Positions 26,245-35,064 of a stretch of 43,025 nt of DNA are shown here, piece after piece. Both the position numbers and the translations under genes were made by a program. Position 1 is the stretch's first letter. Each line of letters opens with the position of its first letter. The notes below the pieces were generated by a model. That model was not told where the DNA came from. It ran no database searches and saw only the letters and a program-made list of their open reading frames with translations. The DNA comes from SAR324 cluster bacterium JCVI-SC AAA005 (GTDB taxonomy: Bacteria; SAR324; NAC60-12), in the NCBI GenBank assembly GCA_000224765.2, contig AGAU01000326.1, forward strand, positions 1-43,025, written 5' to 3'.

Positions 26245-27165
26245 GTGGAAAAAAAAGTCTGTATTGTTACCGGAGCTTAAGGGGGTATGGGCTGAGGTAC
26301 AGCATTGGTGCTGGCGAAAGAAGAAGGCTGTCAAGTTTATGCAACAGCAAGAGACAAAGAGGCACTACAAGGTCTGGCCGAAGAAGTGTCACAATCCGGT
26401 TCAGACGGTAATGTAATTCCGTTTGCTCTTGATCAGAATGATGATGAAGCAGTTAAAAAATTTGTGCAGACTTTTCAAGAAAAAGAAACCCATATTGATC
26501 TTCTTGTGAATAGTGCTTATGCAGGGTTAGCTGCGATTGCACCATATTGTGGAAAACCTTTTTGGGAGCGTCCTATTTCTGTTTTTGATGCATCGATTAT
26601 GACTGGCCTACGAAGTTCATATGTTATGAGCAGTTTACTAGCTCCTATGATGGTCGAACAGAAATTCGGATTAATGGTTCAAATTTCCAGTTTTGGAGGA
26701 GTTCAGCACTTGTTCGATGTTGGATATGGTGTAGGTAAGGCTGGTTTAGATCGCCTTTCGACAGACATGGCAGCAGAACTTAAACCACACAATGTCTATG
26801 CCATTACTTTGTATCCAGGTGCTGCTGTAACAGAAGTTACAGCTTTCCCAGGAGGTGAAACTCCAATTTTTTCTGGTCGGGCTGTTGCAGCACTTCTTAA
26901 CAGAGCAAGCAAGGATCACTTGGAAAAATTGAGTGGGAAGGTAATTCATACAGCAGAACTATCCGTTGATTATGGTTTCACAGATATGAATGGCACATTG
27001 CCAAGTGGTGATTTCTCTGGTGTAGAAGCTGCACAAAGATGTAGAGAAGTAATGTCCGATTCTTTGATTCAAAATAATCTTAACGCAGAACTACCCGACC
27101 CTTCTGAAACAAACAATCCAGATTTTGCTGGATTGTTTCCTGGAGCAAAGAAATATAAAGTTTAA
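26245..27165 (+). pseudogene. SDR-family oxidoreductase with two stops in the nucleotide-binding loop
   Basis: From GTG 26245 (with AGGGAGA upstream) the frame reads VEKKVCIVTGA, TAA (26278-26280), GGMG, TGA (26293-26295), GTALVLAKEEGCQVYATARD, and stays open to TAA 27165. The stops fall exactly inside the TGxxxGxG loop that binds NAD(P). The rest is a complete classical SDR: VNSAYAG, ISSFGG and the catalytic YGVGKAGLDRLS, with total length about 306 residues. An internal start at TTG 26305 would give 286 residues without the first strand and loop, and so no cofactor binding. I read it as a recently inactivated gene. Confidence 0.82.
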
Positions 27166-27340
27166 ACTTTCACTAGTACTATTGTGGCTAGCTGGATCTA
27201 AAAAAATTTAGATTTATGAATTGGCTATATTAGCGAATACAGGACATTAGCTACCTTTTCAAGGACGAATCAAGGATAGCTAATTTGAGGAGTACAAGAG
27301 ATTCACCAGTGATATTCGTTAAAGCGCTAGCAAAGTAGGA

Positions 27341-27568
27341 AGTGATTTTTGGTGTTCAGTTTCAGTTAGTGAAAGAATTGTGCATAACGAAGCATTTGCC
27401 AATGAAGAAAATTTCAAAAGGCATATGAATGAGTGAGTACCTAAGATCAGTGAATGCCTGGAGAAAATAGCTGAAGTAAACAAAATACGTGCTTTCCCAG
27501 TCATGGAGGAGCAGAAAGCAATCCTGGAGAGATTTGGTACTGAGTTGGAGTTTTATGACAATTATTGA
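27341..27568 (+). pseudogene. Remnant of a small monooxygenase-like protein
   Basis: The text SERIVHNEAFANEENFKRHM, NE, stop (near 27432), VPKISECLEKIAEVNKIRAF runs to a TGA at 27566-27568. E-x-F-x-N-E-E-x-F-x-x-H and the following helix are the pattern of the C-terminal half of antibiotic-biosynthesis-monooxygenase-type proteins. The first half is not readable. Family call tentative. Confidence 0.45.
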
Positions 27569-27755
27569 AATATTTTGAGGTGATCTAACACAACCGATTC
27601 TCTGGAAGAAACCAATCTAAAATAATAATTCAGTACACATGAGGTCAGGAAAATCGAAAGTTTCTCCCAGAGTCGTTGCGCTCTTTTTTTCAGTGAGAAC
27701 TTGTTAATTATTGATCATCCCTTTCAATAGGCATTAACAAACTGAGTCTGAAAAA

Positions 27756-27903
27756 CTACTTGTAGCGCTCCATCCAAGGCCGGAGAACTTTGGGAGGGTC
27801 GCTCAATACAATGTTTATAGGCTTTTTGTATTCTTGAAGTCTCCCCTTGAAGGGCTTACCTAGCTGAGTCCTAACTGTTATTTTGAACTGTCGCTCCCCA
27901 TAA
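27756..27903 (-). other. Possible end of a lost gene, minus strand
   Basis: On the minus strand a 48-codon stretch reads RQFKITVRTQLGKPFKGRLQ and continues to KVLRPWMERYK before a TAG (27756-27758). It has no start codon and a stop directly upstream. The content looks protein-like, but I do not recognise a family. The flanking stretch up to the nucleotidyltransferase at 28031 holds nothing else I can support. Confidence 0.25.
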
Positions 27904-28030
27904 ATTTAAAACTTCTCTTAGAATCTGGTTGTTTCTACGGCATTCACAGTGCAATGTTCTCGATATTCTGACAATGCCTGTTGTTGACGAAGCTTTTCCG
28001 CAAGCCCTATTTCATCTCACGCTGCATCTT

Positions 28031-28837
28031 ATGCCCAGCATTTACCAACCAAAAACTGCGGTCATTTTGGCGGCTGGACTTGGCATGCGCCTTCGAAGTG
28101 TGATCGGTGAAGTTCCTAAAGGACTTTTGGAAATTCAAGGATCTGGGTTATTGGAGAGATCCATTCAGTTACTGAGTTCCTGTGGGATTGCCAAGTTCTT
28201 CGTGGTCACGGGTTTTCAGCATCAGATATTGGAAGGCAGACTGCGTGAACAGGTGAGTGAGATTCCTATCGATTTCGTTCATAACTACCAGTACGCTTCG
28301 TCAGGTAGTATGGAGTCCTTGGCTACGATGAAGAATCAAGTCCAAGAGGATTTTTTGTTGTTGGAATCTGATTTGATCTACGAGCGCCGAGCTTTAGAGT
28401 TGCTGATGGAATCAGATCAAGCTGATACGGTGTTGACCTCGGGCCAGACGAATTCGAAGGATGAGGTGTGGATCTATGGAGAGCCGAGGATTCCGGAGAG
28501 AGAGTCACTTGAGACGGGAAGAGTTCGTTATATCAACAAGCAACCTTCCTCACAGTTTGCGCTGCGTGGAGAATTAGTAGGAATCAGCTGGCTATCCGCT
28601 GGCCTATTTGAGGCCATGTGTGATTATCACGCAGCTAACAAACCTCGTACATTGCAGTACCACTACGAAGAGAACATTTCTGACCTCAGCACAGAACATC
28701 AGATCTCCTATCTGAAAATTCCGGACCTAGTCTGGGCAGAGATTGATACTGAGTCGCACTATCGAAGAGTACTAAATGAGGTTTGCCCCAGACTTCTGAA
28801 CCGAGAGAGGTCAAAAGTCGGCGCTGAGTTTGCCTGA
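28031..28837 (+). CDS. Phosphocholine/aminoethylphosphonate-type cytidylyltransferase
   Basis: Nucleotidyltransferase of 268 residues from ATG 28031. The N-terminus AVILAAGLGMRLRSV, followed by PKGLLEI, is the NTP-binding loop of the LicC/PntC type. LLLESDLIYERRAL holds one metal Asp and WAEIDTESHYRRV the other. These enzymes join CTP to phosphocholine, phosphoethanolamine or 2-aminoethylphosphonate. The frame is open back to TTG 27929, but the conserved domain begins about nine residues after ATG 28031 and none of the candidate starts has a clear ribosome-binding site. A CDP-alcohol phosphotransferase encoded 1.9 kb downstream could use the CDP product for lipid head groups. The gene ends base-to-base against the convergent sulfatase gene. 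Confidence 0.8.
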   Translation: MPSIYQPKTAVILAAGLGMRLRSVIGEVPKGLLEIQGSGLLERSIQLLSSCGIAKFFVVTGFQHQILEGRLREQVSEIPIDFVHNYQYASSGSMESLATMKNQVQEDFLLLESDLIYERRALELLMESDQADTVLTSGQTNSKDEVWIYGEPRIPERESLETGRVRYINKQPSSQFALRGELVGISWLSAGLFEAMCDYHAANKPRTLQYHYEENISDLSTEHQISYLKIPDLVWAEIDTESHYRRVLNEVCPRLLNRERSKVGAEFA

Positions 28838-30730
28838 TTATAGACGCTGCCAGCGGTTAGATGTGAGCAACAGATAGGTCAGGTGATCAAATGCGAGAAC
28901 CTGTTCCTCCAGTTGCTGGCGGTCCTGCTCGGACGGTTGGTCTGAAGCTGATTGATAATGAACCATGTGACCCAGCGAGTGTTGTAGAAAACCAAGTGGG
29001 CTGAAGATGTTGACCAGTGCCCCCTCCTTGACTACCGCAAACTGCGGCTTCTCTTCCAGTAGGTTGCTGCCAATGCTGCTGTAGGTCCCCTCCAATTCAA
29101 GCAAATCGACAATTGTGGTCAGCAGATCGATTTGTGAACCATAGTTTTCAGAAATTCCAGGTTCTACGTGCTTGGGGGAATAGATGAACAGCGGAATCCG
29201 AAAGCGCTCGTAGGGCTCGTTCGATTGAAAGTGGGCCATCGCGTGGTCCGCTGTGATGATGAAGACCGTGTTATCAAATTTTGGATGCTGCTTGAATTCT
29301 CCGATGAACTTGCCAATCGTCCAATCAGTGTAGTGTAGCATGTTCAGGTAACCACCCTCAGTATCTGTTCCGTGCTCGTAACCTGTGAAGGGTTCCTGCA
29401 ACTTGGCAAAAGGGGTGTGGTCCGAACTGGCATTGATGTAGCCGAAGAAGCGGCCCTCTGACTCCTGTAACTGCTGGAGTAGATACATCATCGCTTCATA
29501 ATCCCAGCCCAAGGGGCGTTGAGCTTCTTCTGCTGGATAGGGAAGCAGCAGAGGATAGTCCTCTCGTCCGAAGTACTCATTGAAGCCAGCAGATTTGGCT
29601 ATCAGATCCAGTGAAAAGGATTCTCTATTTGTGGAGCTAACGAAGACAGTTCGAATATCGTTGGCTCTTGCCATGTTGCCCAGCCGAGGATAGTTAGCTG
29701 TCAACGCGGTCATGTCTGGAATGCCAGGTAGTGGCGGTACTCCTGTGAGGATTGACTGAACGCCATCCACACTGCGTTGACCATTGGCAAAGAAGTTGGT
29801 GAAGACTCGACTCTCATCGATTAGCCTGTCTAGTTCAGGGGTGATCCCGTAGCTGCTGCCAGACAGTCCATCAATATATTTAGAGGAAAGGCTTTCGACC
29901 ATGACGACCACCAAATTCAACTCTGGGTTGGCACGGCTATGGTCTGGTCTTTGTTCGAGTGGATAGGTCGGATCTTGTGGTTCTAAAATGCCAAGAGTAC
30001 TTAAGTACTCTTTTTCGTTAGTGATCTTCCGCTCTATGAAGTGTCCAGAGATGCTGTAGTGAGAAGCCGAAAACATGCCGTTGAGGATCAGATTGCCCAT
30101 GCTACCGTTACCATGACGGTAGGCATCAATCACGGCAATCGGTTTCATTTGTACTCCACCGCGAACCAGTACAGCCATGATCAGGAAGCTCAACAGATAG
30201 CCACTCCAAGAGCGAACGCCTAGCAAGTTGTGTCGCTGGTGCCACTTGAGAAACAGGGGAAAGCAGAGCACTGCTGCAGTTACGACTCCAATGATCGTGG
30301 GCCATTGTGCCTTGGCTTCCAGCAGTAAATACTCTGTATCATTAGCCAAGAAGAGTAGTTCGTTAGTGATGTGGCGTTTGACGTGACTGAAGTAGACGAA
30401 ATCCGCACTCAAGAAGATGATCAGTCCCAACATCTGCAAGTAAATCATGAACTGGATCAGCTTGCGGTAGATTGATGATCCAGTAAAGCGCAGGGGGAAA
30501 GTTAGCACTAGTATGGGAACTAGCAGCAGGATTGTTGTGGAGGCTAGATCGAAGCGGATTCCTTCCAAAAAGCTGAGTGTGAGTTGCCACCAACTCAATT
30601 CGCTAAATAGCTCTCCGTAATGAAGCAACACTGCTAGCCGGAAGCAGAAAAAGAGCGCAAGAAAGATGAGGTAATGCCCGAACACCTCCAGTAGGACTGG
30701 TTTTGCCTTTTTCAGATCTTGTAGAAACAT
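28838..30730 (-). CDS. LTA-synthase-like membrane sulfatase/phosphotransferase
   Basis: About 630 residues from the ATG at 30728-30730 (minus). Five membrane helices fill roughly residues 15-190, followed by a periplasmic sulfatase-fold domain from about 270. Metal site VVVMVESLS (Glu279), the nucleophile region NGQRSVDGVQS (Ser320, where related proteins usually have Thr), and ITADHAMAH are recognisable. Proteins of this group move phosphoglycerol or phosphoethanolamine from a lipid to envelope glycans. The frame is open to 30823 (GTG), which would overlap the divergent gene by 84 bases; the ATG at 30730 puts the first helix near the N-terminus and I prefer it. It lies between a cytidylyltransferase and a CDP-alcohol phosphotransferase. 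Confidence 0.82.
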   Translation of the reverse strand: MFLQDLKKAKPVLLEVFGHYLIFLALFFCFRLAVLLHYGELFSELSWWQLTLSFLEGIRFDLASTTILLLVPILVLTFPLRFTGSSIYRKLIQFMIYLQMLGLIIFLSADFVYFSHVKRHITNELLFLANDTEYLLLEAKAQWPTIIGVVTAAVLCFPLFLKWHQRHNLLGVRSWSGYLLSFLIMAVLVRGGVQMKPIAVIDAYRHGNGSMGNLILNGMFSASHYSISGHFIERKITNEKEYLSTLGILEPQDPTYPLEQRPDHSRANPELNLVVVMVESLSSKYIDGLSGSSYGITPELDRLIDESRVFTNFFANGQRSVDGVQSILTGVPPLPGIPDMTALTANYPRLGNMARANDIRTVFVSSTNRESFSLDLIAKSAGFNEYFGREDYPLLLPYPAEEAQRPLGWDYEAMMYLLQQLQESEGRFFGYINASSDHTPFAKLQEPFTGYEHGTDTEGGYLNMLHYTDWTIGKFIGEFKQHPKFDNTVFIITADHAMAHFQSNEPYERFRIPLFIYSPKHVEPGISENYGSQIDLLTTIVDLLELEGTYSSIGSNLLEEKPQFAVVKEGALVNIFSPLGFLQHSLGHMVHYQSASDQPSEQDRQQLEEQVLAFDHLTYLLLTSNRWQRL

Positions 30731-30739
30731 CAGGAACCA

Positions 30740-31738
30740 ATGAGTGAGCAATATCGTTATAATTGTGTGGATGAGTCGGTGCTGCTGCCCATCCTCAAGA
30801 AGCATGTCTTCATTCCCCTGCACCGTTGGATTCCTTATGGAGTCCCAGCTAATTATCTCACCTTGGTCTCTATCGTGATGATGTGGAGCATCTTCCTCTA
30901 CTTCACGACCTCAGAGCTACCCTCCCCTGTAGAGGTCAGCTCTGCTGTCCTGGTGATAACAGCCTATGTGATCTTTGATCATTTTGATGGTCTGCAAGCC
31001 AAGTTGACCCAAACAAGCTCACCACTAGGGGAGTGGTTGGATCACTTCAGTGATGTCTTCAATGGAGCGATCATTGTTTATCTGGGATTCAAGTGTCTGC
31101 ATCTGCCCTTGGATGGACGGTTCATCGTGTTGACTTGGCTGAACTTTCTCGCTTTTGCAGTAACCTACGTAGAGCAGCGAGTTCGCCAGGAATTATATTT
31201 CGGAAAAATTGGTTCCCTGGAGGGTGTTGTGCTGATGATTTTCGTGCTGGCCCTGTGTATTCCTGAGAGTGGACGAGCTTTTTGGCACTTGGAATTCTTT
31301 TGGCCTATCTATCAATTTCTCTTGGCTAGCTTCGCCTTAGGCTGTTTCGGTACCGTCTTCACCTGTCTACGGCGAATGAGAGCATTGCCGAGAGAATTTC
31401 TGGTTTTCAGCATTGGTGGCAGTCTGCTTGTCGTGTTGGGAATCTACTTGAATCTCTCAATCAGTTTGCTCGTCTGCACCATCACCATCTTTTCATCAGA
31501 ATTCATCCTGAGAAACATGCAGCAGCACCTTACAGGTGCTGAGAGCGTTGTTGTGGATTTGGTTGTTTTTGGATTATTGTTGGGTCTGGTGGGATTTCAC
31601 TGGCTCTCATGGAATCCGATTCCGTTACTGGTGTTGTTTAACCTGGGACTAGTTCTTTCCATGCTGCTGCGCTGTAGACACCTGTTGATCCTCTGGCGTC
31701 CCTATTGGGTCTGGTGGAATCGATTCACACCATCTTGA
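30740..31738 (+). CDS. CDP-alcohol phosphotransferase, choline/ethanolamine-phosphotransferase-like
   Basis: 332-residue membrane enzyme with about eight to ten helices, larger than usual bacterial members (170-250) and closer to eukaryotic choline/ethanolamine phosphotransferases. The active-site motif is complete: Asp80, Asp83, Gly84, Ala87, Gly97, Asp101, Asp105, except that Lys88 replaces the usual Arg. SSPLGEWLDHFSD is close to the eukaryotic form. It probably transfers a phospho-alcohol from a CDP-alcohol to diacylglycerol; the cytidylyltransferase at 28031 could make that CDP-alcohol. AGGA lies directly before the ATG. Only nine bases part it from the start of the divergent sulfatase. 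Confidence 0.82.
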   Translation: MSEQYRYNCVDESVLLPILKKHVFIPLHRWIPYGVPANYLTLVSIVMMWSIFLYFTTSELPSPVEVSSAVLVITAYVIFDHFDGLQAKLTQTSSPLGEWLDHFSDVFNGAIIVYLGFKCLHLPLDGRFIVLTWLNFLAFAVTYVEQRVRQELYFGKIGSLEGVVLMIFVLALCIPESGRAFWHLEFFWPIYQFLLASFALGCFGTVFTCLRRMRALPREFLVFSIGGSLLVVLGIYLNLSISLLVCTITIFSSEFILRNMQQHLTGAESVVVDLVVFGLLLGLVGFHWLSWNPIPLLVLFNLGLVLSMLLRCRHLLILWRPYWVWWNRFTPS

Positions 31739-31911
31739 GGTGCTACTGACGATAACTCATTATTCTTTGGATCATCGACTTTTCAAAGAGACTGATACTT
31801 TTTATTTAGGTACGATTTAGAAAAGGTGCCATATCTTTAATGGCCCTGAATTTTTACTTTATCAATCAGCAAGGATTGTGCTGAGAAGACATTGGATCTC
31901 AAGTAAGATAT

Positions 31912-32439
31912 TTAACAGTCTTTGTAAATAATCCCTCCATCGGGCATAGTGGTATTACAGAGTTGGGCTCCGTCCATTTCTGCGAAGGAAAGATCAGCTC
32001 CTTTCAGGCTGGCGGCTCCCAGATTGGTGTTTTTTAGGTTTCCCTCTTGGAGATTTGCACCTCCCAGATGTGCTTTCCGCAGATCAGCACCCTCCAAATT
32101 GGCAAAACGTAGATCCACGTCAACCAGACTCGCTGCCACTAACCGAGCACCCTTAAGATTGACCCCGTGAAGATCAGCTTGATCCAGCCTAGCGTTTTCT
32201 AGATTGACTCCTTCCAAATTGGCAAAACGCAATTTCGTGCCATCTAGGTTAGCACCATAGAGATCGGCCCTTTCCAGATTCGAACTCTCCATGTCGCAAT
32301 TAGAGAAGTCCGTATCTTTTAAATTGGCATCCTGAAGCTTCGCGCCCTTTAGATAAGCACCACTCAGATCACCACCACTCAGGTCACCATTAGGACAATT
32401 TCTGGTCGAAGAGAGTCTCTCCAGATCTTCGTGTTTCAT
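31912..32439 (-). CDS. Pentapeptide repeat protein
   Basis: 175 residues, almost all of them A(D/N)LxX units (for instance LSGAYLKGAKLQDANLKDTD, ADLYGANLDGTKLRFANLEG), about 27 repeats from residue 18 to 160, which form a square right-handed beta-helix. Some such proteins mimic DNA and bind gyrase, but most have no known role. The N-terminus MKHEDLERLSSTRNCPN has no signal peptide, so it is cytosolic. AGGAAAAAG precedes the ATG (32437-32439, minus). Short Cys-containing ends (NCPNGD, YKDC) may cap the helix. Confidence 0.9.
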   Translation of the reverse strand: MKHEDLERLSSTRNCPNGDLSGGDLSGAYLKGAKLQDANLKDTDFSNCDMESSNLERADLYGANLDGTKLRFANLEGVNLENARLDQADLHGVNLKGARLVAASLVDVDLRFANLEGADLRKAHLGGANLQEGNLKNTNLGAASLKGADLSFAEMDGAQLCNTTMPDGGIIYKDC

Positions 32440-32622
32440 CTTTTTCCTAATTCTGGAAATGAAGAATCATTAATTCTAATACTCAGTCTTTAAGCTAAAA
32501 ATGTCAGGCTTTCTTTCTATGCAGGATGTATATTTTCTACTTCTGTAATGAAGTGTTTGTCATCGTAGAATTCTTTTCAAATTTTTTAGCATAACTCATT
32601 GGTGCTCGTCGATGCCAATTCT

Positions 32623-33749
32623 TCAAATATTAAAAAAAGGACCCTGAATTTCAAATGTGATCCCGGAGTCATTATCCCAAAAGTTTAAGAACCCTTTCGT
32701 ACCCCGCTGAGAACTAAAATATAAGCGGTCACAGCTAGGTGAGAAAGCAGGTCCTTTAATTTCAGAATTGTCATGCCCAACTAAATGTACAACAGGCGCG
32801 ATGACACCGTCAGTGCCAATAACCACAATTTCCAGATTACACCCGTCATCTGCAACCAGAATGTCGCCCGCTGGTGATACTGTCAAATTGTCGACCCCAC
32901 TGAGAATTGGTGTACACGAAGAATTCTGGTCGTAGATGATATTTAGCACCCCACTGATTGTTTCGTATGCCCAGACTCTGTTGTCGCCTTTTGTGGAGAA
33001 GTAGACAATCCCATTGTGATACCAAATGCCCCCACCCCCGTTGAATGTTGTACCCGAAGGGACTTGATTTCGTGAAGCCATAGTAAAAGCGGTAGAGTCT
33101 AGAATCCTTAGCCATTCGGTTAAACCAGACTCTTCCTCAACAATTCGTAAAGCCTCCAAAATTCCAGATGTGAGGTCAGGATAACTCTTTGGAGTGAAAA
33201 GATATAAATGCCCATCTGGTTTATCTTCAGTCAGGTATAGCTACTGCCTCGTGATTGGAACGGCCGAGTGAAGGGTAAACAGTCGGGGACTTGATGCAAT
33301 TGGGAGTGCACTCCCAGACTTGACCATCCTTAGATTCATAGCAGGAAAGCCAGGTGTTCCAGGGAGTGACCCCTCCGGCACAATTTCGGGATGTGTTCTT
33401 CAGTATACTACAGGCGTTGATTACTCTCCCATCTGATGCAAACTCTAAAGCACCAACATCCCCCCCTTTTGAACCCTTTAGGAAGTCAAACTCCGTTCTG
33501 ATCAGGCCCCTGTAAAGGGCCAAGTTGTTTGAGATTGGTTGCAAGGGATTTTGGAATTGCAGTAGCTGGAGATGTGTTTTTACAATCTAAAGAATTATTG
33601 CTTTAATTTGCTTTGGCAGCACTTGTAGTATTGGGATAGAGGAGTGTACCTACACCAATCAGAACAGCTTGATACAACAAGTGCCGAAGCATAGATCGGC
33701 GTTTTAGTAAGTCATCTCGCTCTGAGTTTGTTTTTACTGAAACATCCAT
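32623..33749 (-). pseudogene. PhoX/DUF839-type phosphatase-like pseudogene
   Basis: On the minus strand three pieces follow in order. An N-terminus from ATG 33749 (MDVSVKTNSERDDLLKRRSM, export-like, to TAA at 33603), then SRNCAGGVTPWNTWLSCYES and SLGRSNHEAVAI in the frame 33544-33227, then LYLTEDKPDGHLYLF after a small deletion/frame change near 33238, then GVDNLTVSPAGDILVADDG and FSPSCDRLYFSSQRG to 32623. The motifs GG-x-TPW-x-TWLSCEE, LTEDKPDG and GVDNxTVSPxGD are those of the DUF839/PhoX beta-propeller family. A large part of the middle domain is missing between the first two pieces. An intact relative would be a secreted, metal-dependent phosphatase-like protein of more than 450 residues. 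Confidence 0.78.
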
Positions 33750-33871
33750 TGGGTTTAATAGTTTTGTTGATTGATCTAAAGGATATAAACTGAAGTATGC
33801 GGAATATTGAACTTTGAGTAAAAAGCATTCAAAAAGAAAAAGAGGACCGCAAAGAATATTTTTCATAAAAA

Positions 33872-33893
33872 TTTGATTATTATGATAATCAAA
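33872..33893. promoter_or_regulatory. Inverted repeat between divergent genes, possible operator
   Basis: TTTGATTAT (33872-33880) and ATAATCAAA (33885-33893) are perfect inverted arms around TATG. They lie between the dead PhoX-like gene (minus) and a GYD gene (plus). The TGATTAT/ATAATCA halves recall Fur-family operator halves and the palindrome at 6525-6538. No promoter elements can be fixed with confidence. Confidence 0.35.
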
Positions 33894-34056
33894 AATTGAG
33901 GGAAATATTTCTACAAATTGACTACTGGATGGTAGACAATTTTCAATGATTAGTCTAGAGTCTGGCTGCCTCTTACGTCCTGTAGAGTGATTTCTACAGG
34001 AGTGGAGAGGTTGTTAGAATCAACCTTTTTAATCAAGAACAAAAGAAAGGAGTCCA

Positions 34057-34386
34057 ATGTACTCAGCCGTTGCAAACGTAAAGGTTACCCCTGCTTACTG
34101 GGAAGCACTGATGAAAAACCCAGATTCAGATCGAGCAGCTGCCATTGCAACAGCCATGGCCAGCGTTGGAGGCAAGCTACACTTCTTTGGTTTCACTCAT
34201 GGCAAGTGGGATGCGATTGTTGCTGGGGAAGCTCCCTCTGAGGCGGCTTTTATGTCTGTTATTGCTAGTGCCTGGATGGCAGGAATGATACAGGATGTTG
34301 AAACAATACCCTGTATCGCTCAAGAAACGGTCACTGAAGTGATGTCTAAAGCAGGTAGTGCTAACTATAAAGGGCCAGGCCAGTAA
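34057..34386 (+). CDS. GYD-domain-like small protein
   Basis: 109 residues. MYSAVANVKVTPAYWEALMK (1-20), VGGKLHFFGFTHGKWDAIVA (42-61) and a helix-rich end match the strand-helix plan of GYD-type proteins: compare GGKMLQFLMAFGEDDAIVI in the gene at 9680. It is the third member of this group in the window. A strong AAAGGAG lies six bases before the ATG. Role unknown; no catalytic residue is apparent. Confidence 0.72.
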   Translation: MYSAVANVKVTPAYWEALMKNPDSDRAAAIATAMASVGGKLHFFGFTHGKWDAIVAGEAPSEAAFMSVIASAWMAGMIQDVETIPCIAQETVTEVMSKAGSANYKGPGQ

Positions 34387-34989
34387 TTTTTACCAAAGTG
34401 CTTCAATTAATGGGTTCCTGTTGAAATGGGAGCCCGACCTAATTGTTCTAGAAGCTCAGGCGCTCTTAATATAATCAATGGGTAATTTCAAAGAAATTTG
34501 AAACATTACTTTTGAAGTGCTGCAGCACAACGGTGTCTGGGTCAACTTTGCCAGGTAATGAATCAATTTGGAAGTAGAACGCTTTAGTGCGGAGTGCGAA
34601 ACGTTCATAGGTTTTGAGACTGTGTTTACCACAGGCAATGGCACGGACAGACCCTTAATTTAAAAAAGACATCTGGCGGTCTTGATCGATCTGCTACAAC
34701 CGATAAAGTTGACGATTTTGCCAAATAAGAGGCCATCGCTACCTAGATCCAGTATCTGGACTTTTTTTACAAACAAAGTTGCAGAGTACATCCACTTCAA
34801 TGAAGGTTCGGTCTTGGGTTGGATTACAGTCAATTTCTCAGCTGGCTGAAATGCCAGCGTGAAAATCCTCAATAGCTTTGAACTCCACTATTCTTGGCGA
34901 GGAGAATGTAGTTCAGATGAGCGCAGTGAAGACATAGCATCGTTAGATTCCCAAGTCTCAGAATCTGCAATATTTTTTTTAAAATATGC
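34387..34989. other. Gene-poor stretch with traces of a broken minus-strand gene
   Basis: A stem GGGTTCC/GGAGCCC (34412-34434) follows the GYD gene but has no T-run. On the minus strand, protein-like text appears in two frames: KLTVIQPKTEPSLKWMYSAT near 34850-34770 and RTKAFYFQIDSLPGKVDPDT near 34580-34520, interrupted by stops. I take this as one lost gene of unknown family. Confidence 0.3.
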
Positions 34990-35029
34990 AATTAATCCTA
35001 ATTAAATCGAATTGAATCTAATTAAGAAT
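34990..35029 (+). repeat. Four 10-bp phased AATT repeats before locus B
   Basis: Four consecutive ten-base units lie 36-75 bases before the phosphatase start: AATTAATCCT, AATTAAATCG, AATTGAATCT, AATTAAGAAT. Each begins with AATT, so A/T steps recur once per helical turn, a layout that bends DNA or presents repeated protein-binding sites on one face. It is probably part of the promoter of signalling locus B. Confidence 0.6.
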
Positions 35030-35064
35030 TCATTTAGAAAATACTGAATTCTTTGGAGATTGAC

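Noticed and set aside
30731..30823. GTG start at 30823 for the LTA-synthase-like gene
   Set aside because: The extension is the antisense of the neighbouring gene's conserved start and adds a hydrophilic tail before the first helix, although an AAGGA sequence does precede it.
32623..33159. Open frame as a separate 178-residue gene
   Set aside because: It continues the DUF839 pattern of the preceding minus-strand piece after a frame change and has no start signal of its own.
34660..34872. 70-codon minus-strand open frame
   Set aside because: It is protein-like but lacks a good start signal, and related text continues in another frame after stops; treated as a trace of a lost gene.
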